Source of the DNA: Pseudomonas violetae
GTDB taxonomy: Bacteria; Pseudomonadota; Gammaproteobacteria; Pseudomonadales; Pseudomonadaceae
Assembly: GCF_023072615.1 (NCBI RefSeq)
Contig: NZ_JAKNRW010000002.1
Span: forward strand, 372,001-436,000
Length of the DNA stretch: 64,000 bases
Direction: 5' to 3'
Position 1 is the stretch's first letter. Each line of letters starts with the position of its first letter. The position numbers and the translations under genes were made by a program. The notes beneath the pieces were generated by a model. The model was not told the origin of the DNA. It saw only the letters and a program-made list of their open reading frames with translations, and did no database searches. Below are positions 45,598 through 55,788 of this stretch, in pieces.

Positions 45598-48231
45598 TCA
45601 AGGCCTGCCGAGCAAATGGCTCATCGCCGTCTTCAGTTTCATCGGCCGCACCGGCTTATGCATCAGGGTGTGGCCCAGCTCGCGAATCTGTAGTTTCAGC
45701 TCGTTGCTGTAGTTGGCGGTGATCATCATGGCCGGGATCGTGCAGGCCCGGCGCGCATTGATACGGGCCACAGCGTCCACGCCGTTCTGCTCGTCATCCA
45801 GATGGTAATCGGCAATTAGCAGATCGGCATCCTGGTGGTAATTATCCACCTGCCGTGCCAGATCCTGCTCTGACAGCGCCGTGACCACCACACATCCCCA
45901 GGTTTCCAGCAAAGTACGCATCCCCGCGCAGATGGCTGCGTCGTTGTCCAGCACCCATACCCGCGCTCCGCGCAGACGCTCCAGCATAGGCTCGCTCATC
46001 AGTGGGTTTGGCAAGGCCTTGGGGGCAGTCGCACTGATGGGCACCTCGACAGAAAACATCGACCCCCTGCCCGGCCATGAACGCACATGAATCCGATGCC
46101 CCAGTATCCCGGCAATTTTCTCGACGATAGCCAGGCCCAACCCCAGGCCGCGGTCCTGATCGGGACGCTGCACGTCTCCGCGCTTGAACTCCTGGAAAAT
46201 CTCCTCCAGGCGATTCTCCGCGATGCCCATGCCAGTGTCCCAGACTTCGATCGACAAGCGCTGGTGATGCCGTCGACAGCCCAGCACAACGCGCCCGCTA
46301 TAGGTATAGCGAATGGCATTGCTGAGCAGATTGCGCAGGATCCTGGCGAGCAACTGAATGTCACTACGTACCAACGCCGAACAACCGATGAAGTGCAGTT
46401 CGAGCCCCTCGCTGCGGGCCACTTGGGTGTACTCGGCGGCGAGATTTTCCAGCAGTTCGCTGAGGGCGAACGGCGCTATATCGGCCTTGATCACCCCGGC
46501 ATCGAGCTTGGAAATGTCCACGAGGGTGCCCAGCAGGGTTTCCACGTCCTCCAGGGAATTACTGACGTTGCGCACCAGGCTCTCGTTGGCCATGGGCTCC
46601 CGGCGCTCCAGCAAGGCACTGGTAAACAGCCGTGCGGCATTAAGCGGTTGCAGCAGGTCGTGGCTGACCGCTGCAAGAAATTTGGTCTTCGACAAATTAG
46701 CCTGTTCGGCTTCCAGCTTGGCCTCGCGCAGCCGCGACTCTACTCGCCGACGCTCATCGATCTCGCGCAGCAACTGGTCGTTGAGGGTGGTCAGTTCCGC
46801 CGTGCGCTCGCGCACGCGCAGCTCCAGGTTTTGATACGCCTGGTGCAGCGCCTCGGCGGTGCGACGGCGCTCGGTGATGTCGCGGATCAGCACGAAGATC
46901 CCCACCACTTCCCCGGTGGCCAGGCGATTGGGCACGTAGGAGCGCAACATGTAACGCTCCTGGTTATTGATGTTGGTTTCGGCGAACTCGAACGTTACGC
47001 TCTCACCAGCCAGAGCCCGTGCCACGTAGGCTTCCAGGCGCTGATAATGCTGCTCGCTGTGCACTTCGCGCAGGCTTTGGCCGAGCATCACGCCCCGTGG
47101 CCAGCAGTACCATTGTTCGTAGACCTTGTTGGTAAACTCGTAGACCAGGTCGGCATTCAGATAGGCGATCAGGGCCGGTACGTGGTCGGTGATCAGGCGA
47201 ATCCAGCGCTCACTCTCACTCAGGGCTTCAGCGTGCTGGTAGCGCTCGGTGATGTCGGTGAAGGTGTTGACGAAGCCGCCGGTAGGCAACGGGTGAGTGC
47301 GAATTTCCAGCACCCGGCCATCGTAGAGGCGCTGTTCGCATTCCTGCACTGGCCGACCATTGCCGTCGCGACTGGCGGGGGTCAGCAGATTCAGTTCGCT
47401 GTCGGCGATCACCTCGGCAAACGGACGATGGGCCGCCACGGGTGCCAGGCCGCTCAATTCGAGGAAGCGCCGGTTCCACAGTTCCAGCACGCCTTCGGCA
47501 TTGACCATCGCCACGCCCTGGGACAAGTTGTCGACCGCACGCTGCAACAGGTGGGATTTTTGCGCCACAGCCTGCTCACGGCGCATGGTCTCACTGAGTT
47601 TGACGTCGGTGATGTCGGTAAACAGGATCACCCGACCGCCTTCCTGGGTCGGCCGCTCGCTGACTTGCAGCCAGCGGCCGTCTTGCAGACGATACAACAG
47701 GCTTTCGTCGGCATGCCAACGAGGCTCTTCGGTGAACAGACCCGTAGCGCTCATCAGCCGTTTGACCTCGGCCAGGCGCATACCCGCGTTGATCCGCACG
47801 CGGCTATTGCCCCAGAACGCCTTGAAACGGCTGTTGAACAGGACGATTCGCTGGTCGGCATCGAACAGCACAAACGCATCGGAAATACTCTCGATGGCAT
47901 CGATCAAATGTCGATGGGCCGTTTCCGCGCGCAGGCGTGCTTCGCTGAGCAAGTGGTTGCCTGACTTAAGCTCGGCCATGGCCTGGTTCAACGCATCGGT
48001 ACGCTCACGCACCTGCTCGGCCAGCACCACTGAATGCTGGAACGCCGCGTACGGATCATTGCCCCGGGTGACACCCGACTCGATGCGCTCGATCAGCGCG
48101 CTGTTGATCCGCTGCAGTTTATGATTTTCGTGCTCAAGGCTCGCGAGTCGCGCCTGGAGTTCAGCGCGGTCCAGGGGTGCGGCCCCGGGCAATGGCAACG
48201 CCGGTGAAGGTCTGGTTGATATGCATGCCAT
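45598..48231 (-). CDS. nahK: Multi-PAS hybrid histidine kinase (NahK/ErcS')
   Basis: 877-residue cytosolic kinase. Order: N-terminal coiled coil (about 20-100), three PAS domains (about 105-215, 225-335, 340-460), coiled coil, HisKA with AVSHDLLQPLNAARLF (His524), HATPase (VWDTGMGIAENRLE, GLGLGLAIVEKI) and a C-terminal receiver (LLIADYHLDDE). It corresponds to PA1976, described both as ErcS' in ethanol oxidation and as NahK, the kinase silenced by NosP on nitric oxide. Despite a 71-base overlap with nosP, the ATG at 48231 has GGAG nine bases ahead and is kept. Confidence 0.88.
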   Translation of the reverse strand: MACISTRPSPALPLPGAAPLDRAELQARLASLEHENHKLQRINSALIERIESGVTRGNDPYAAFQHSVVLAEQVRERTDALNQAMAELKSGNHLLSEARLRAETAHRHLIDAIESISDAFVLFDADQRIVLFNSRFKAFWGNSRVRINAGMRLAEVKRLMSATGLFTEEPRWHADESLLYRLQDGRWLQVSERPTQEGGRVILFTDITDVKLSETMRREQAVAQKSHLLQRAVDNLSQGVAMVNAEGVLELWNRRFLELSGLAPVAAHRPFAEVIADSELNLLTPASRDGNGRPVQECEQRLYDGRVLEIRTHPLPTGGFVNTFTDITERYQHAEALSESERWIRLITDHVPALIAYLNADLVYEFTNKVYEQWYCWPRGVMLGQSLREVHSEQHYQRLEAYVARALAGESVTFEFAETNINNQERYMLRSYVPNRLATGEVVGIFVLIRDITERRRTAEALHQAYQNLELRVRERTAELTTLNDQLLREIDERRRVESRLREAKLEAEQANLSKTKFLAAVSHDLLQPLNAARLFTSALLERREPMANESLVRNVSNSLEDVETLLGTLVDISKLDAGVIKADIAPFALSELLENLAAEYTQVARSEGLELHFIGCSALVRSDIQLLARILRNLLSNAIRYTYSGRVVLGCRRHHQRLSIEVWDTGMGIAENRLEEIFQEFKRGDVQRPDQDRGLGLGLAIVEKIAGILGHRIHVRSWPGRGSMFSVEVPISATAPKALPNPLMSEPMLERLRGARVWVLDNDAAICAGMRTLLETWGCVVVTALSEQDLARQVDNYHQDADLLIADYHLDDEQNGVDAVARINARRACTIPAMMITANYSNELKLQIRELGHTLMHKPVRPMKLKTAMSHLLGRP

Positions 48232-49324
48232 TGAACTGTTCTCCGTAGGTGTTGAATCCCATCACCCGCTGGTCACGCAAAAACGCTCCGACCTGTTCCA
48301 GGCTGCCGCTGTTTTCCAGCTCCATGCGTCGCAAGAAACAGTCGCAGCCCAGGGTCAGCAGTAGCTCGCCGAGGCGCTCGTGCAAGCCGTCGAACAGGTC
48401 TTGCAGGTTCGGCAGCATCGGCCCCGGCGCCATGGCCGTGAGGACGATGCCGTTTTCCACCGCGCAATAAAAACTCAGGCTCAGGTCCGGATGAACCTGC
48501 TGGATCGCGCGCACGTAGTACTGGTCGTTGATGCGCACCGCCAGTGGGTGCGCGGCGAAAATCCGGTGATCGAGATCAGCCACAGGCACGCCGATGTGGC
48601 GCGCGTATTCCTCGGCAGCGGGTTCTGCATTGAGCTCGAAGACTCGCCGCAACGCGCTGTCGGCACCGGTCACCACCAGTTTTTCCGCCCGGGGCAGAAT
48701 GTGATGGGTGGTGAACACTTCGAAATCCAGCCAGGTGTTGACCAGCACTACCACCGCCGCGCCGCTGTGAAATTCGCCGCCAAAATAGACGTGGGTATGC
48801 GTGAGATAGTTGTCGTCACCGGCCGAACCACCGAAGTGCGGAATATCGCCCAAGGCAGCGCTGAGGGCTGCCAGGACCATTTCTTCGCGGCTGGACAAGC
48901 CATCGAGCAGGGTCAGGGCGAAGCTGTTGCCTTTGATTGGCGCCAGGGTGTTGCTGCGGCAGCCGCCTACCAGGCGCTCGACCATCTGCTGGGCATCGAT
49001 CAGGCTGAAACGCTCCATTTCGTCGATGAGCTCAGCGTCGATGGAGAAATGCCGATGATCGAAACCCACCGCTGTCACGCAATTGCGCCCGTAGCCCAGC
49101 GGGGTTATTTCCCCGGCACTGGTGCAACCCACCAGGCGAATGCCCCCAAAGCTCTGCTGCAACGCCTGGCCCAGCGCCTGCAGGTCGTATTCGGCGGAAC
49201 AGAAGAACAACACGAATCCCAGGTGCGGATGCAATAACTGCCGCGCCAGTTCCTGAGCCACCTGCTGGGCATCCGTGGCCTGGGACATCGCACTGACCAC
49301 ACCGTCACTGTGAACCTGCTGCAT
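48161..49324 (-). CDS. nosP: FIST-domain protein, NosP-like nitric oxide sensor
   Basis: 387-residue cytosolic protein with FIST_N (about 30-230: GIRLVGCTSAGEITPLGYG, FGGSAGDDN) and FIST_C (about 240-375: CDCFLRRMEL and NTYGEQFNG). The position upstream of nahK is that of PA1975 NosP, a haem protein that binds nitric oxide and inhibits NahK. The gene overlaps nahK by 71 bases. A sequence slightly like the island motif (CTTGGGTAGC, 49393-49402) lies about 70-80 bases upstream, too weak to annotate. Confidence 0.85.
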   Translation of the reverse strand: MQQVHSDGVVSAMSQATDAQQVAQELARQLLHPHLGFVLFFCSAEYDLQALGQALQQSFGGIRLVGCTSAGEITPLGYGRNCVTAVGFDHRHFSIDAELIDEMERFSLIDAQQMVERLVGGCRSNTLAPIKGNSFALTLLDGLSSREEMVLAALSAALGDIPHFGGSAGDDNYLTHTHVYFGGEFHSGAAVVVLVNTWLDFEVFTTHHILPRAEKLVVTGADSALRRVFELNAEPAAEEYARHIGVPVADLDHRIFAAHPLAVRINDQYYVRAIQQVHPDLSLSFYCAVENGIVLTAMAPGPMLPNLQDLFDGLHERLGELLLTLGCDCFLRRMELENSGSLEQVGAFLRDQRVMGFNTYGEQFNGMHINQTFTGVAIARGRTPGPR

Positions 49325-49462
49325 TGTCGCCCCCCGCAGGTGCGCGTGTATGAGGCACGAGTGTACGAACGCGGCAGGCCGCGACCTATGCTACTTGGGT
49401 AGCGGGTAGCCGCTTCGATGGGATGAGACTCAACAGGTCCAGGACTTGATGGCGCAAGCTTT

Positions 49463-49576
49463 TGTGGCGAGGGAGCTGGCTCCCGCTGGACTGCGCAGCA
49501 GTCCCCCACCCGGCCGATGCGCGACCAGAATCGGGACCGCTACGCGATCCAGCGGGAGCCAGCTCCCTCGCCACAG
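49463..49576. repeat. REP pair between nosP and the porin gene
   Basis: The left arm TGTGGCGAGGGAGCTGGCTC and right arm GAGCCAGCTCCCTCGCCACA are perfect complements of 20 bases and extend further inwards (CCGCTGGA / TCCAGCGG). It fills most of the 275-base gap and likely ends the porin transcript. Confidence 0.8.
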
Positions 49577-49599
49577 GGAATTTGCATTGCTAAAAAGGT

Positions 49600-50784
49600 T
49601 TACCAGGTCAACACCGCCCCCACCGCGAAGGTATCGGTGTCTTCATTCTGCGCACTGGTGTCGTGCCCATTGATTTCGAATTGGTTGTACTCGGCCACCA
49701 GCTTGAGGTTGCTGTTGACGTCGTGGAACAGCGCGATGCCGCGGGTCTCGTAATCCGCGCCAGTGCCGACCACACCGTTGCCGTCGTCCTTGGTCTTGCC
49801 ATAGGACAGCGCCAGGCGATTCTTGCCGAGCTTGTACGAGCCCTGCAGCAGGTAACCGTCGCTGTCGACATTGCGCAACGTCGGTTCACCGGCGTTGTTG
49901 GTGAAGAACGGGTTGATGCCCTTGGCCTGGAAGCCGGAGCCGGTCAGCGACAACCCGCCCATCTTCGCCTGCACACCATAACCGACGCCCTTGGAGGTTA
50001 CCGACTCGACGCTTGAGTCAGTGTTGTCCGAAGTCTGGTAGCTACCGTTGACCCAGCTGTAGATCTGCGCACCGGCCAGGTCGAACTGGTAGGTGATCTC
50101 ACTCTCGGTCCGCGGGTTTTCCTGGTAGGCCTTACCCGTCGGGCTGCTGTCGTTAGTGTCGACCGGGTCCATGATCCCCACCGCCACCCGCAAACCCTCC
50201 ATCACCGGGGTACGGTAGGTGATCTGCGAAGTGGGGAACGGGTACGGATAACCACTGCCGATATTGCCGAACGACACACCACCGCCATCCACCAGGCCCA
50301 GCGTATCGCTGACCTGGCCGTAACCGGCGAGCAGTTCGTCGAGCAGGATGTTGGAGCGGGCAAACAGGCCAAAGTCCTTACCTATCAGCACCTCGCCCCA
50401 CTCGGGGTTGGCCACCGTGCCGTAGAACTGCCGGACGTCGATGGCCGTGTCAGTGCCGTTGGTTTCACTGTCGTTGATGGTCACCCAGAACGAGGCCCGT
50501 GCACCCAGCTTCAGGTCATCGATCTGCTTGCCCATGTTGAAGCCCAGGTAATTGGGCAGGAAGCCCATCTTGACCCGCGCCTGCCGCCGGTCGTACTGCT
50601 CGCCGGCGCGATCAACGTCGCTGTTGACGTAGAAGGCGTTGATGTAGCCGTCGGTGGAAAAGGTCGTCTGGTCCTTGTCGTACAGCACGATCTCGGCTTC
50701 GGCCATCGGGCACAAGCCCAGAGCCGAAAGGCTGGCGATTAAGGCAGGCAAGTAACGATGCTTGAAATTTTTATTGTTGTGCAT
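49600..50784 (-). CDS. General bacterial porin-type outer membrane protein
   Basis: 394-residue beta-barrel precursor with a signal peptide (about 1-30, ending AEAEIVLYD) and a 16-strand porin pattern: YINAFYVNSDVDRAGEQYDR, RQFYGTVANPEWGEVLIGKD with the usual constriction-loop neighbourhood, GYLLQGSYKLGKNRLALSYG and a final strand FAVGAVLTW with terminal aromatic residue. Solute unknown. It ends the PQQ island; linkage to nosP-nahK suggests it may admit alcohols or other substrates of the island, which is only inference. Confidence 0.85.
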   Translation of the reverse strand: MHNNKNFKHRYLPALIASLSALGLCPMAEAEIVLYDKDQTTFSTDGYINAFYVNSDVDRAGEQYDRRQARVKMGFLPNYLGFNMGKQIDDLKLGARASFWVTINDSETNGTDTAIDVRQFYGTVANPEWGEVLIGKDFGLFARSNILLDELLAGYGQVSDTLGLVDGGGVSFGNIGSGYPYPFPTSQITYRTPVMEGLRVAVGIMDPVDTNDSSPTGKAYQENPRTESEITYQFDLAGAQIYSWVNGSYQTSDNTDSSVESVTSKGVGYGVQAKMGGLSLTGSGFQAKGINPFFTNNAGEPTLRNVDSDGYLLQGSYKLGKNRLALSYGKTKDDGNGVVGTGADYETRGIALFHDVNSNLKLVAEYNQFEINGHDTSAQNEDTDTFAVGAVLTW

Positions 50785-50957
50785 GACGCGCTCCGCTGCG
50801 GGGACTGAATGTCGGAGGCGATTATCGAAAGCACACCGGCGGCGTCATACACTGCCTTGGAGGCGGTTATCAGGTGCTTTGGATCGGCAGGGGCGGTGCG
50901 GCAAGTTCGGCGTAAGACCGGGCCGCGCCTGGGCCCGCCACTTAGGATGTAAGACGC

Positions 50958-51764
50958 TCAGACGCTTGCGCGCACCAGCATGTAGGCCGCAATGAGTAGG
51001 CACAGGCTGGAGAATCCGACCTGCAGGGCCCGGGCCGGAACCCGCGCACTGAAACGACGGCCGATGATCATGCCGACGATGCTGGCGACTATGAAGCTCA
51101 CGCCCAGGCCGTCGATACGCACTCCTGCGTGGAATGCGCCGATCACTCCGATGGCCGAGATCAGGCTGATCACCATCAGGGAAGTGGCGACGATGCCGCG
51201 CATCTGCACATCAGTCAGCTGCTTGAACGCCGGGACGATCAGGAAGCCGCCGCCCACTCCGAGCAAGCCCGACACCACCCCGGTGACTGCGCCCAGTGCG
51301 GCGAGGGTCGCAGTGCATTTGGCGGTCCAGGAAAAGCGCCCGGTCTGCTGGTCCAGCATGCAGTTTTTCTGGCCCCAGTTGGCGTGGCCGTGGTCGCTCG
51401 GCCCTTCGCCATGGCGCTCGCGACGCAGCATGCGCCAGGCGACCATGATCATGAGCAGGCTGAACAGCATCATCAGGACCTTTTCCGGAAGCTGATGAGC
51501 GAAAAAAATGCCCACCGGCGAAAAGACTGCCCCCAGCAGTGCAATGAGCAAAGCTGCGCGATAACGCACCAGCCCGTGGCGCAGACCGTCGATGGCGCCG
51601 ACAGCGGCCGCACTGCCCACGGCAAACAGGGCAATGGGCGCTGCCTGGGTCATGCTCAGGCCGAGCCCCAACACCAGCGCCGGCACCGCCAGAATGCCGC
51701 CCCCCGCCCCGGTCAATCCAAGGACCAGGCCCATCACTAAACCAAAGAAAATCGCCAGTAACAT
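50958..51764 (-). CDS. TauE/SafE-family sulfite/anion exporter
   Basis: 268-residue inner-membrane protein with about eight helices and the family glycine motif repeated, GLVLGLTGAGGGILAVPALV near the start and GVVSGLLGVGGGFLIVPAFK in the middle. Such permeases export sulfite, sulfonates or related anions. A long in-frame extension to 51962 runs through the divergent promoter and is rejected; the ATG at 51764 has only a weak ribosome site. It is divergent from a persulfide-dioxygenase-like hydrolase, which would produce sulfite, a sensible pairing. Confidence 0.88.
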   Translation of the reverse strand: MLLAIFFGLVMGLVLGLTGAGGGILAVPALVLGLGLSMTQAAPIALFAVGSAAAVGAIDGLRHGLVRYRAALLIALLGAVFSPVGIFFAHQLPEKVLMMLFSLLMIMVAWRMLRRERHGEGPSDHGHANWGQKNCMLDQQTGRFSWTAKCTATLAALGAVTGVVSGLLGVGGGFLIVPAFKQLTDVQMRGIVATSLMVISLISAIGVIGAFHAGVRIDGLGVSFIVASIVGMIIGRRFSARVPARALQVGFSSLCLLIAAYMLVRASV

Positions 51765-51922
51765 AAAAGATCGTGATCCATGAAAAGCCGGGAACGCCCA
51801 GTATCGATGGTGTACAGGATAGAGGCAGGGCACGATTTTTCCTTCTCCAAATTCCCCAGGACTGGCCAATCCGGGGCAAATGAATCTACGCTGAACGCTT
51901 GTCCCACGAAGAACCGGCCAAC

Positions 51923-52786
51923 ATGCCTGCCCTGATTGAAGCTTTCCTTGACCCCGCCTCATCGACCTGGAGCTACGTGATTTACGAGGGCGATGGCAGT
52001 GCCTGCGCGATCGTTGACCCGGTCCTGGATTACGACGCGGCGGCCGGTCGCACCGGTGCGGCCCAGGCCGATCGCATCAGTGCGTTTGTGCGCACTCATC
52101 AATTGCAGGTTCAGTGGTTGCTGGAGACCCACGCTCACGCCGATCACCTGTCGGCCGCGCCTTACCTGCGTCGGGAACTGGGCGGCAAAATCGCAATCGG
52201 CCGGTCGATCAGCAAGGTCCAGGACGTATTCAAGAGCCTGTTCAATCTTGAACCCGGGTTTGCCGTCGACGGCTCGCAGTTCGATCATCTGTTCGCGCCA
52301 GACGAGTCATTCATGATCGGCAATCTCAAGGCCTGTGCCTTGCATGTACCTGGCCATACGCCGGCGGACATGGCCTATCTGATCGACAGCAGCCTGATTC
52401 TGGTGGGCGATACGCTATTCATGCCGGACGTAGGCACCGCCCGCTGCGACTTTCCCGGAGGCGATGCCGGCCAGATGTTCGCCTCGATTCACAAGCTGCT
52501 GGCGTTTCCGGCCAGCGTGAATCTGTACGTCTGCCACGATTACCCGCCAGAGGGCCGCGAGCCCTGCTGTTTGACCACGGTTGGCGAGCAGCGCAGAAAC
52601 AACATTCATGTGCGTGACGGGGTCGATGAAGCCGAGTTTGTGGCCATGCGTAATCAGCGCGATGCCAGTTTGGGCATGCCGAACCTGCTGCTGCCGGCGA
52701 TCCAGGTGAATGTGCGGGCGGGGAATTTTCCGCCAGCGGAGGATAATGGCGTGACCTACCTTAAAATCCCCCTGAACAAATTCTGA
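51923..52786 (+). CDS. MBL-fold hydrolase, persulfide dioxygenase (ETHE1/Blh)-like
   Basis: 287-residue cytosolic metallo-beta-lactamase fold protein. The metal motif is THAHADHLSAAPYLR, with HVPGHTPAD, VGDTLFMPDVGTARCDFPGG and CHDYPPEGRE, the pattern of ETHE1/Blh proteins that oxidise glutathione persulfide to sulfite with a mononuclear iron. The ATG at 51923 is used (an upstream TTG is possible). Its partner on the other strand is a TauE/SafE exporter, suggesting sulfide detoxification with sulfite export. Other MBL functions such as glyoxalase II cannot be fully excluded. Confidence 0.85.
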   Translation: MPALIEAFLDPASSTWSYVIYEGDGSACAIVDPVLDYDAAAGRTGAAQADRISAFVRTHQLQVQWLLETHAHADHLSAAPYLRRELGGKIAIGRSISKVQDVFKSLFNLEPGFAVDGSQFDHLFAPDESFMIGNLKACALHVPGHTPADMAYLIDSSLILVGDTLFMPDVGTARCDFPGGDAGQMFASIHKLLAFPASVNLYVCHDYPPEGREPCCLTTVGEQRRNNIHVRDGVDEAEFVAMRNQRDASLGMPNLLLPAIQVNVRAGNFPPAEDNGVTYLKIPLNKF

Positions 52787-52792
52787 ACCATT

Positions 52793-52818
52793 GTGGGAGC
52801 CGGCTTGCTGGCTCCTAC
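52793..52818. repeat. Short REP-type hairpin
   Basis: GTGGGAGCCGGCTTGCTGGC followed by TCCTAC, between two convergent stops: six bases after the hydrolase gene and directly at the bkdR stop. GGAGCC pairs with GGCTCC. Likely a shared transcript end. Confidence 0.55.
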
Positions 52819-53307
52819 TCACGTCGCCAGCGTCAACCCATTCGCCGGCAACGGCAGCGCCGTCTTGTAGCGCACCTGCTTGAGCGCAAAGCTTGAGCGA
52901 ATATTCGCCACCCCCGGCACCTTGGTCAGAAAATCCATCATGAAGCGTTCCAGCGACTGGATGGTCGGCACCAGCACCCGGATCAAATAGTCCGGGTCGC
53001 CGGCCATCAAGTAGCACTCCATAACTTCGGGCCGATCGGAAATCGCCTCCTCGAAATGCTGCAACACCTCCTCTACCTGTTTTTCCAGGCTGACGTGAAT
53101 GAACACGTTGACGTGCAACCCCAGCAACTCGGCGTCCAGCAGCGTGACCTGCTCGCGAATCAGTCCCAGTTCCTCCATCGCCTTGACCCGATTGAAGCAC
53201 GGGGTCGGCGACAGGTTAACCGAGCGCGCCAGGTCGGCGTTGGTGATGCGCGCATTCTCCTGAAGGCTGTTGAGAATGCCAATGTCAGTACGATCCAGTT
53301 TGCGCAT
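52819..53307 (-). CDS. bkdR: Lrp/AsnC-type regulator BkdR
   Basis: 162-residue Lrp-family protein with an N-terminal helix-turn-helix ([40 protein letters not shown]) and a C-terminal RAM domain ([20 protein letters not shown]). Divergent from bkdA1, it is the activator BkdR known from P. putida, which responds to branched-chain amino acids. The 185-base gap between the two genes is AT-rich, as expected for its multiple binding sites. Confidence 0.95.
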   Translation of the reverse strand: MRKLDRTDIGILNSLQENARITNADLARSVNLSPTPCFNRVKAMEELGLIREQVTLLDAELLGLHVNVFIHVSLEKQVEEVLQHFEEAISDRPEVMECYLMAGDPDYLIRVLVPTIQSLERFMMDFLTKVPGVANIRSSFALKQVRYKTALPLPANGLTLAT

Positions 53308-53428
53308 GAGACAAAATCACCTGTTTTTTATGTTTATGCAGGTTTTTTATCCTCAAATGATCTTGGGCGCAACGAAACAGAGAGAAATATTCTTCTTGAG
53401 CGAGCCTATGATTGTTGTAGGACAAGAT

Positions 53429-53444
53429 TTCTTCCATAGAAGAA
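53429..53444 (+). promoter_or_regulatory. Inverted repeat in the bkdR-bkdA1 gap
   Basis: TTCTTC-CATA-GAAGAA, a perfect six-base inverted repeat about 50-65 bases before bkdA1; ATATTCTTCTTGAG lies upstream near 53386. The region is the known control region of the operon in P. putida, but which sequences BkdR contacts is inferred. Confidence 0.35.
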
Positions 53445-53447
53445 TGA

Positions 53448-54728
<1,281 letters not shown>

Positions 54729-54729
54729 C

Positions 54730-55788
54730 ATGAACGATCACAACAACAATATCGAGCTGGAAACCGCCATGACCACGACCACCATGACCATGATCCAGGC
54801 CCTGCGCTCGGCCATGGATGTGATGCTTGAACGTGATGACAACGTCGTGGTCTTCGGCCAGGATGTGGGCTACTTCGGTGGCGTGTTCCGTTGCACTGAA
54901 GGTCTACAGACCAAGTACGGCACCTCCCGGGTGTTTGACGCCCCCATTTCCGAAAGCGGCATCGTCGGCGTTGCTGTAGGCATGGGTGCCTACGGCCTGC
55001 GTCCGGTCGCCGAGATCCAGTTCGCCGACTACGTTTACCCGGCGTCGGACCAGATCATTTCCGAAGCCGCGCGCCTGCGCTATCGCTCGGCGGGCGAATT
55101 CACCGCCCCGATGACCCTGCGCATGCCTTGCGGCGGTGGCATCTACGGTGGTCAGACCCACAGCCAGAGCATCGAGGCGATGTTCACCCAGGTATGCGGC
55201 TTGCGCACGGTGATGCCGTCCAACCCCTACGACGCCAAGGGCCTGCTGATCGCCTCCATCGAAAACGATGACCCGGTGATCTTCCTTGAACCTAAACGCC
55301 TGTACAACGGCCCGTTCGACGGTCATCACGACCGTCCGGTAACCCCATGGTCGAAACACCCCTCGGCGCAAGTGCCCGACGGCTACTACACCGTACCGCT
55401 GGACGTCGCCGCGATCGCCCGTCCGGGCAAGGATGTAACCATCCTCACCTACGGCACGACGGTCTATGTGTCGCAAGTTGCCGCCGAAGAAACCGGCATC
55501 GACGCTGAAGTCATCGACCTGCGCAGCCTGTGGCCGCTGGACCTGGAAACCATCGTCAAATCGGTGAAGAAAACCGGTCGTTGCGTGATCGTTCACGAAG
55601 CGACCCGCACCTGCGGTTTCGGCGCCGAACTGGCCGCCCTTGTTCAAGAACACTGCTTCCACTACCTGGAAGCGCCTATCGAGCGCGTCACCGGTTGGGA
55701 CACCCCCTACCCGCACGCGCAAGAGTGGGCGTATTTCCCTGGCCCGACCCGAGTGGGCGCGGCTTTGCATCGGGTTATGGAGGTCTGA
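54730..55788 (+). CDS. bkdA2: Branched-chain 2-oxo acid dehydrogenase E1 beta
   Basis: 352-residue transketolase-like beta subunit completing the alpha2-beta2 E1. Characteristic stretches: MTMIQALRSAMDVMLERDDN, FDAPISESGIVGVAVGMGAY, VAEIQFADYVYPASDQI and EAPIERVTGWDTPYPHAQE. The start MNDHNN agrees with the P. putida protein; ATG at 54769 is an internal alternative. One base after bkdA1 and directly abutting bkdB, so all subunits are made from one message. Confidence 0.97.
   Translation: MNDHNNNIELETAMTTTTMTMIQALRSAMDVMLERDDNVVVFGQDVGYFGGVFRCTEGLQTKYGTSRVFDAPISESGIVGVAVGMGAYGLRPVAEIQFADYVYPASDQIISEAARLRYRSAGEFTAPMTLRMPCGGGIYGGQTHSQSIEAMFTQVCGLRTVMPSNPYDAKGLLIASIENDDPVIFLEPKRLYNGPFDGHHDRPVTPWSKHPSAQVPDGYYTVPLDVAAIARPGKDVTILTYGTTVYVSQVAAEETGIDAEVIDLRSLWPLDLETIVKSVKKTGRCVIVHEATRTCGFGAELAALVQEHCFHYLEAPIERVTGWDTPYPHAQEWAYFPGPTRVGAALHRVMEV

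Noticed and set aside
46087..47964. 625-codon plus-strand open frame antisense to nahK
   Set aside because: nahK shows full PAS, kinase and receiver motifs on the minus strand; the antisense frame has no recognisable domain.
45598..48231. Choosing a later start for nahK to avoid its 71-base overlap with nosP
   Set aside because: The ATG at 48231 has a good GGAG ribosome site, while internal TTG/GTG candidates do not.
49390..49402. Island motif-like sequence before nosP
   Set aside because: CTTGGGTAGC shares only part of the consensus with an extra G in the centre; kept as a note, not a site.
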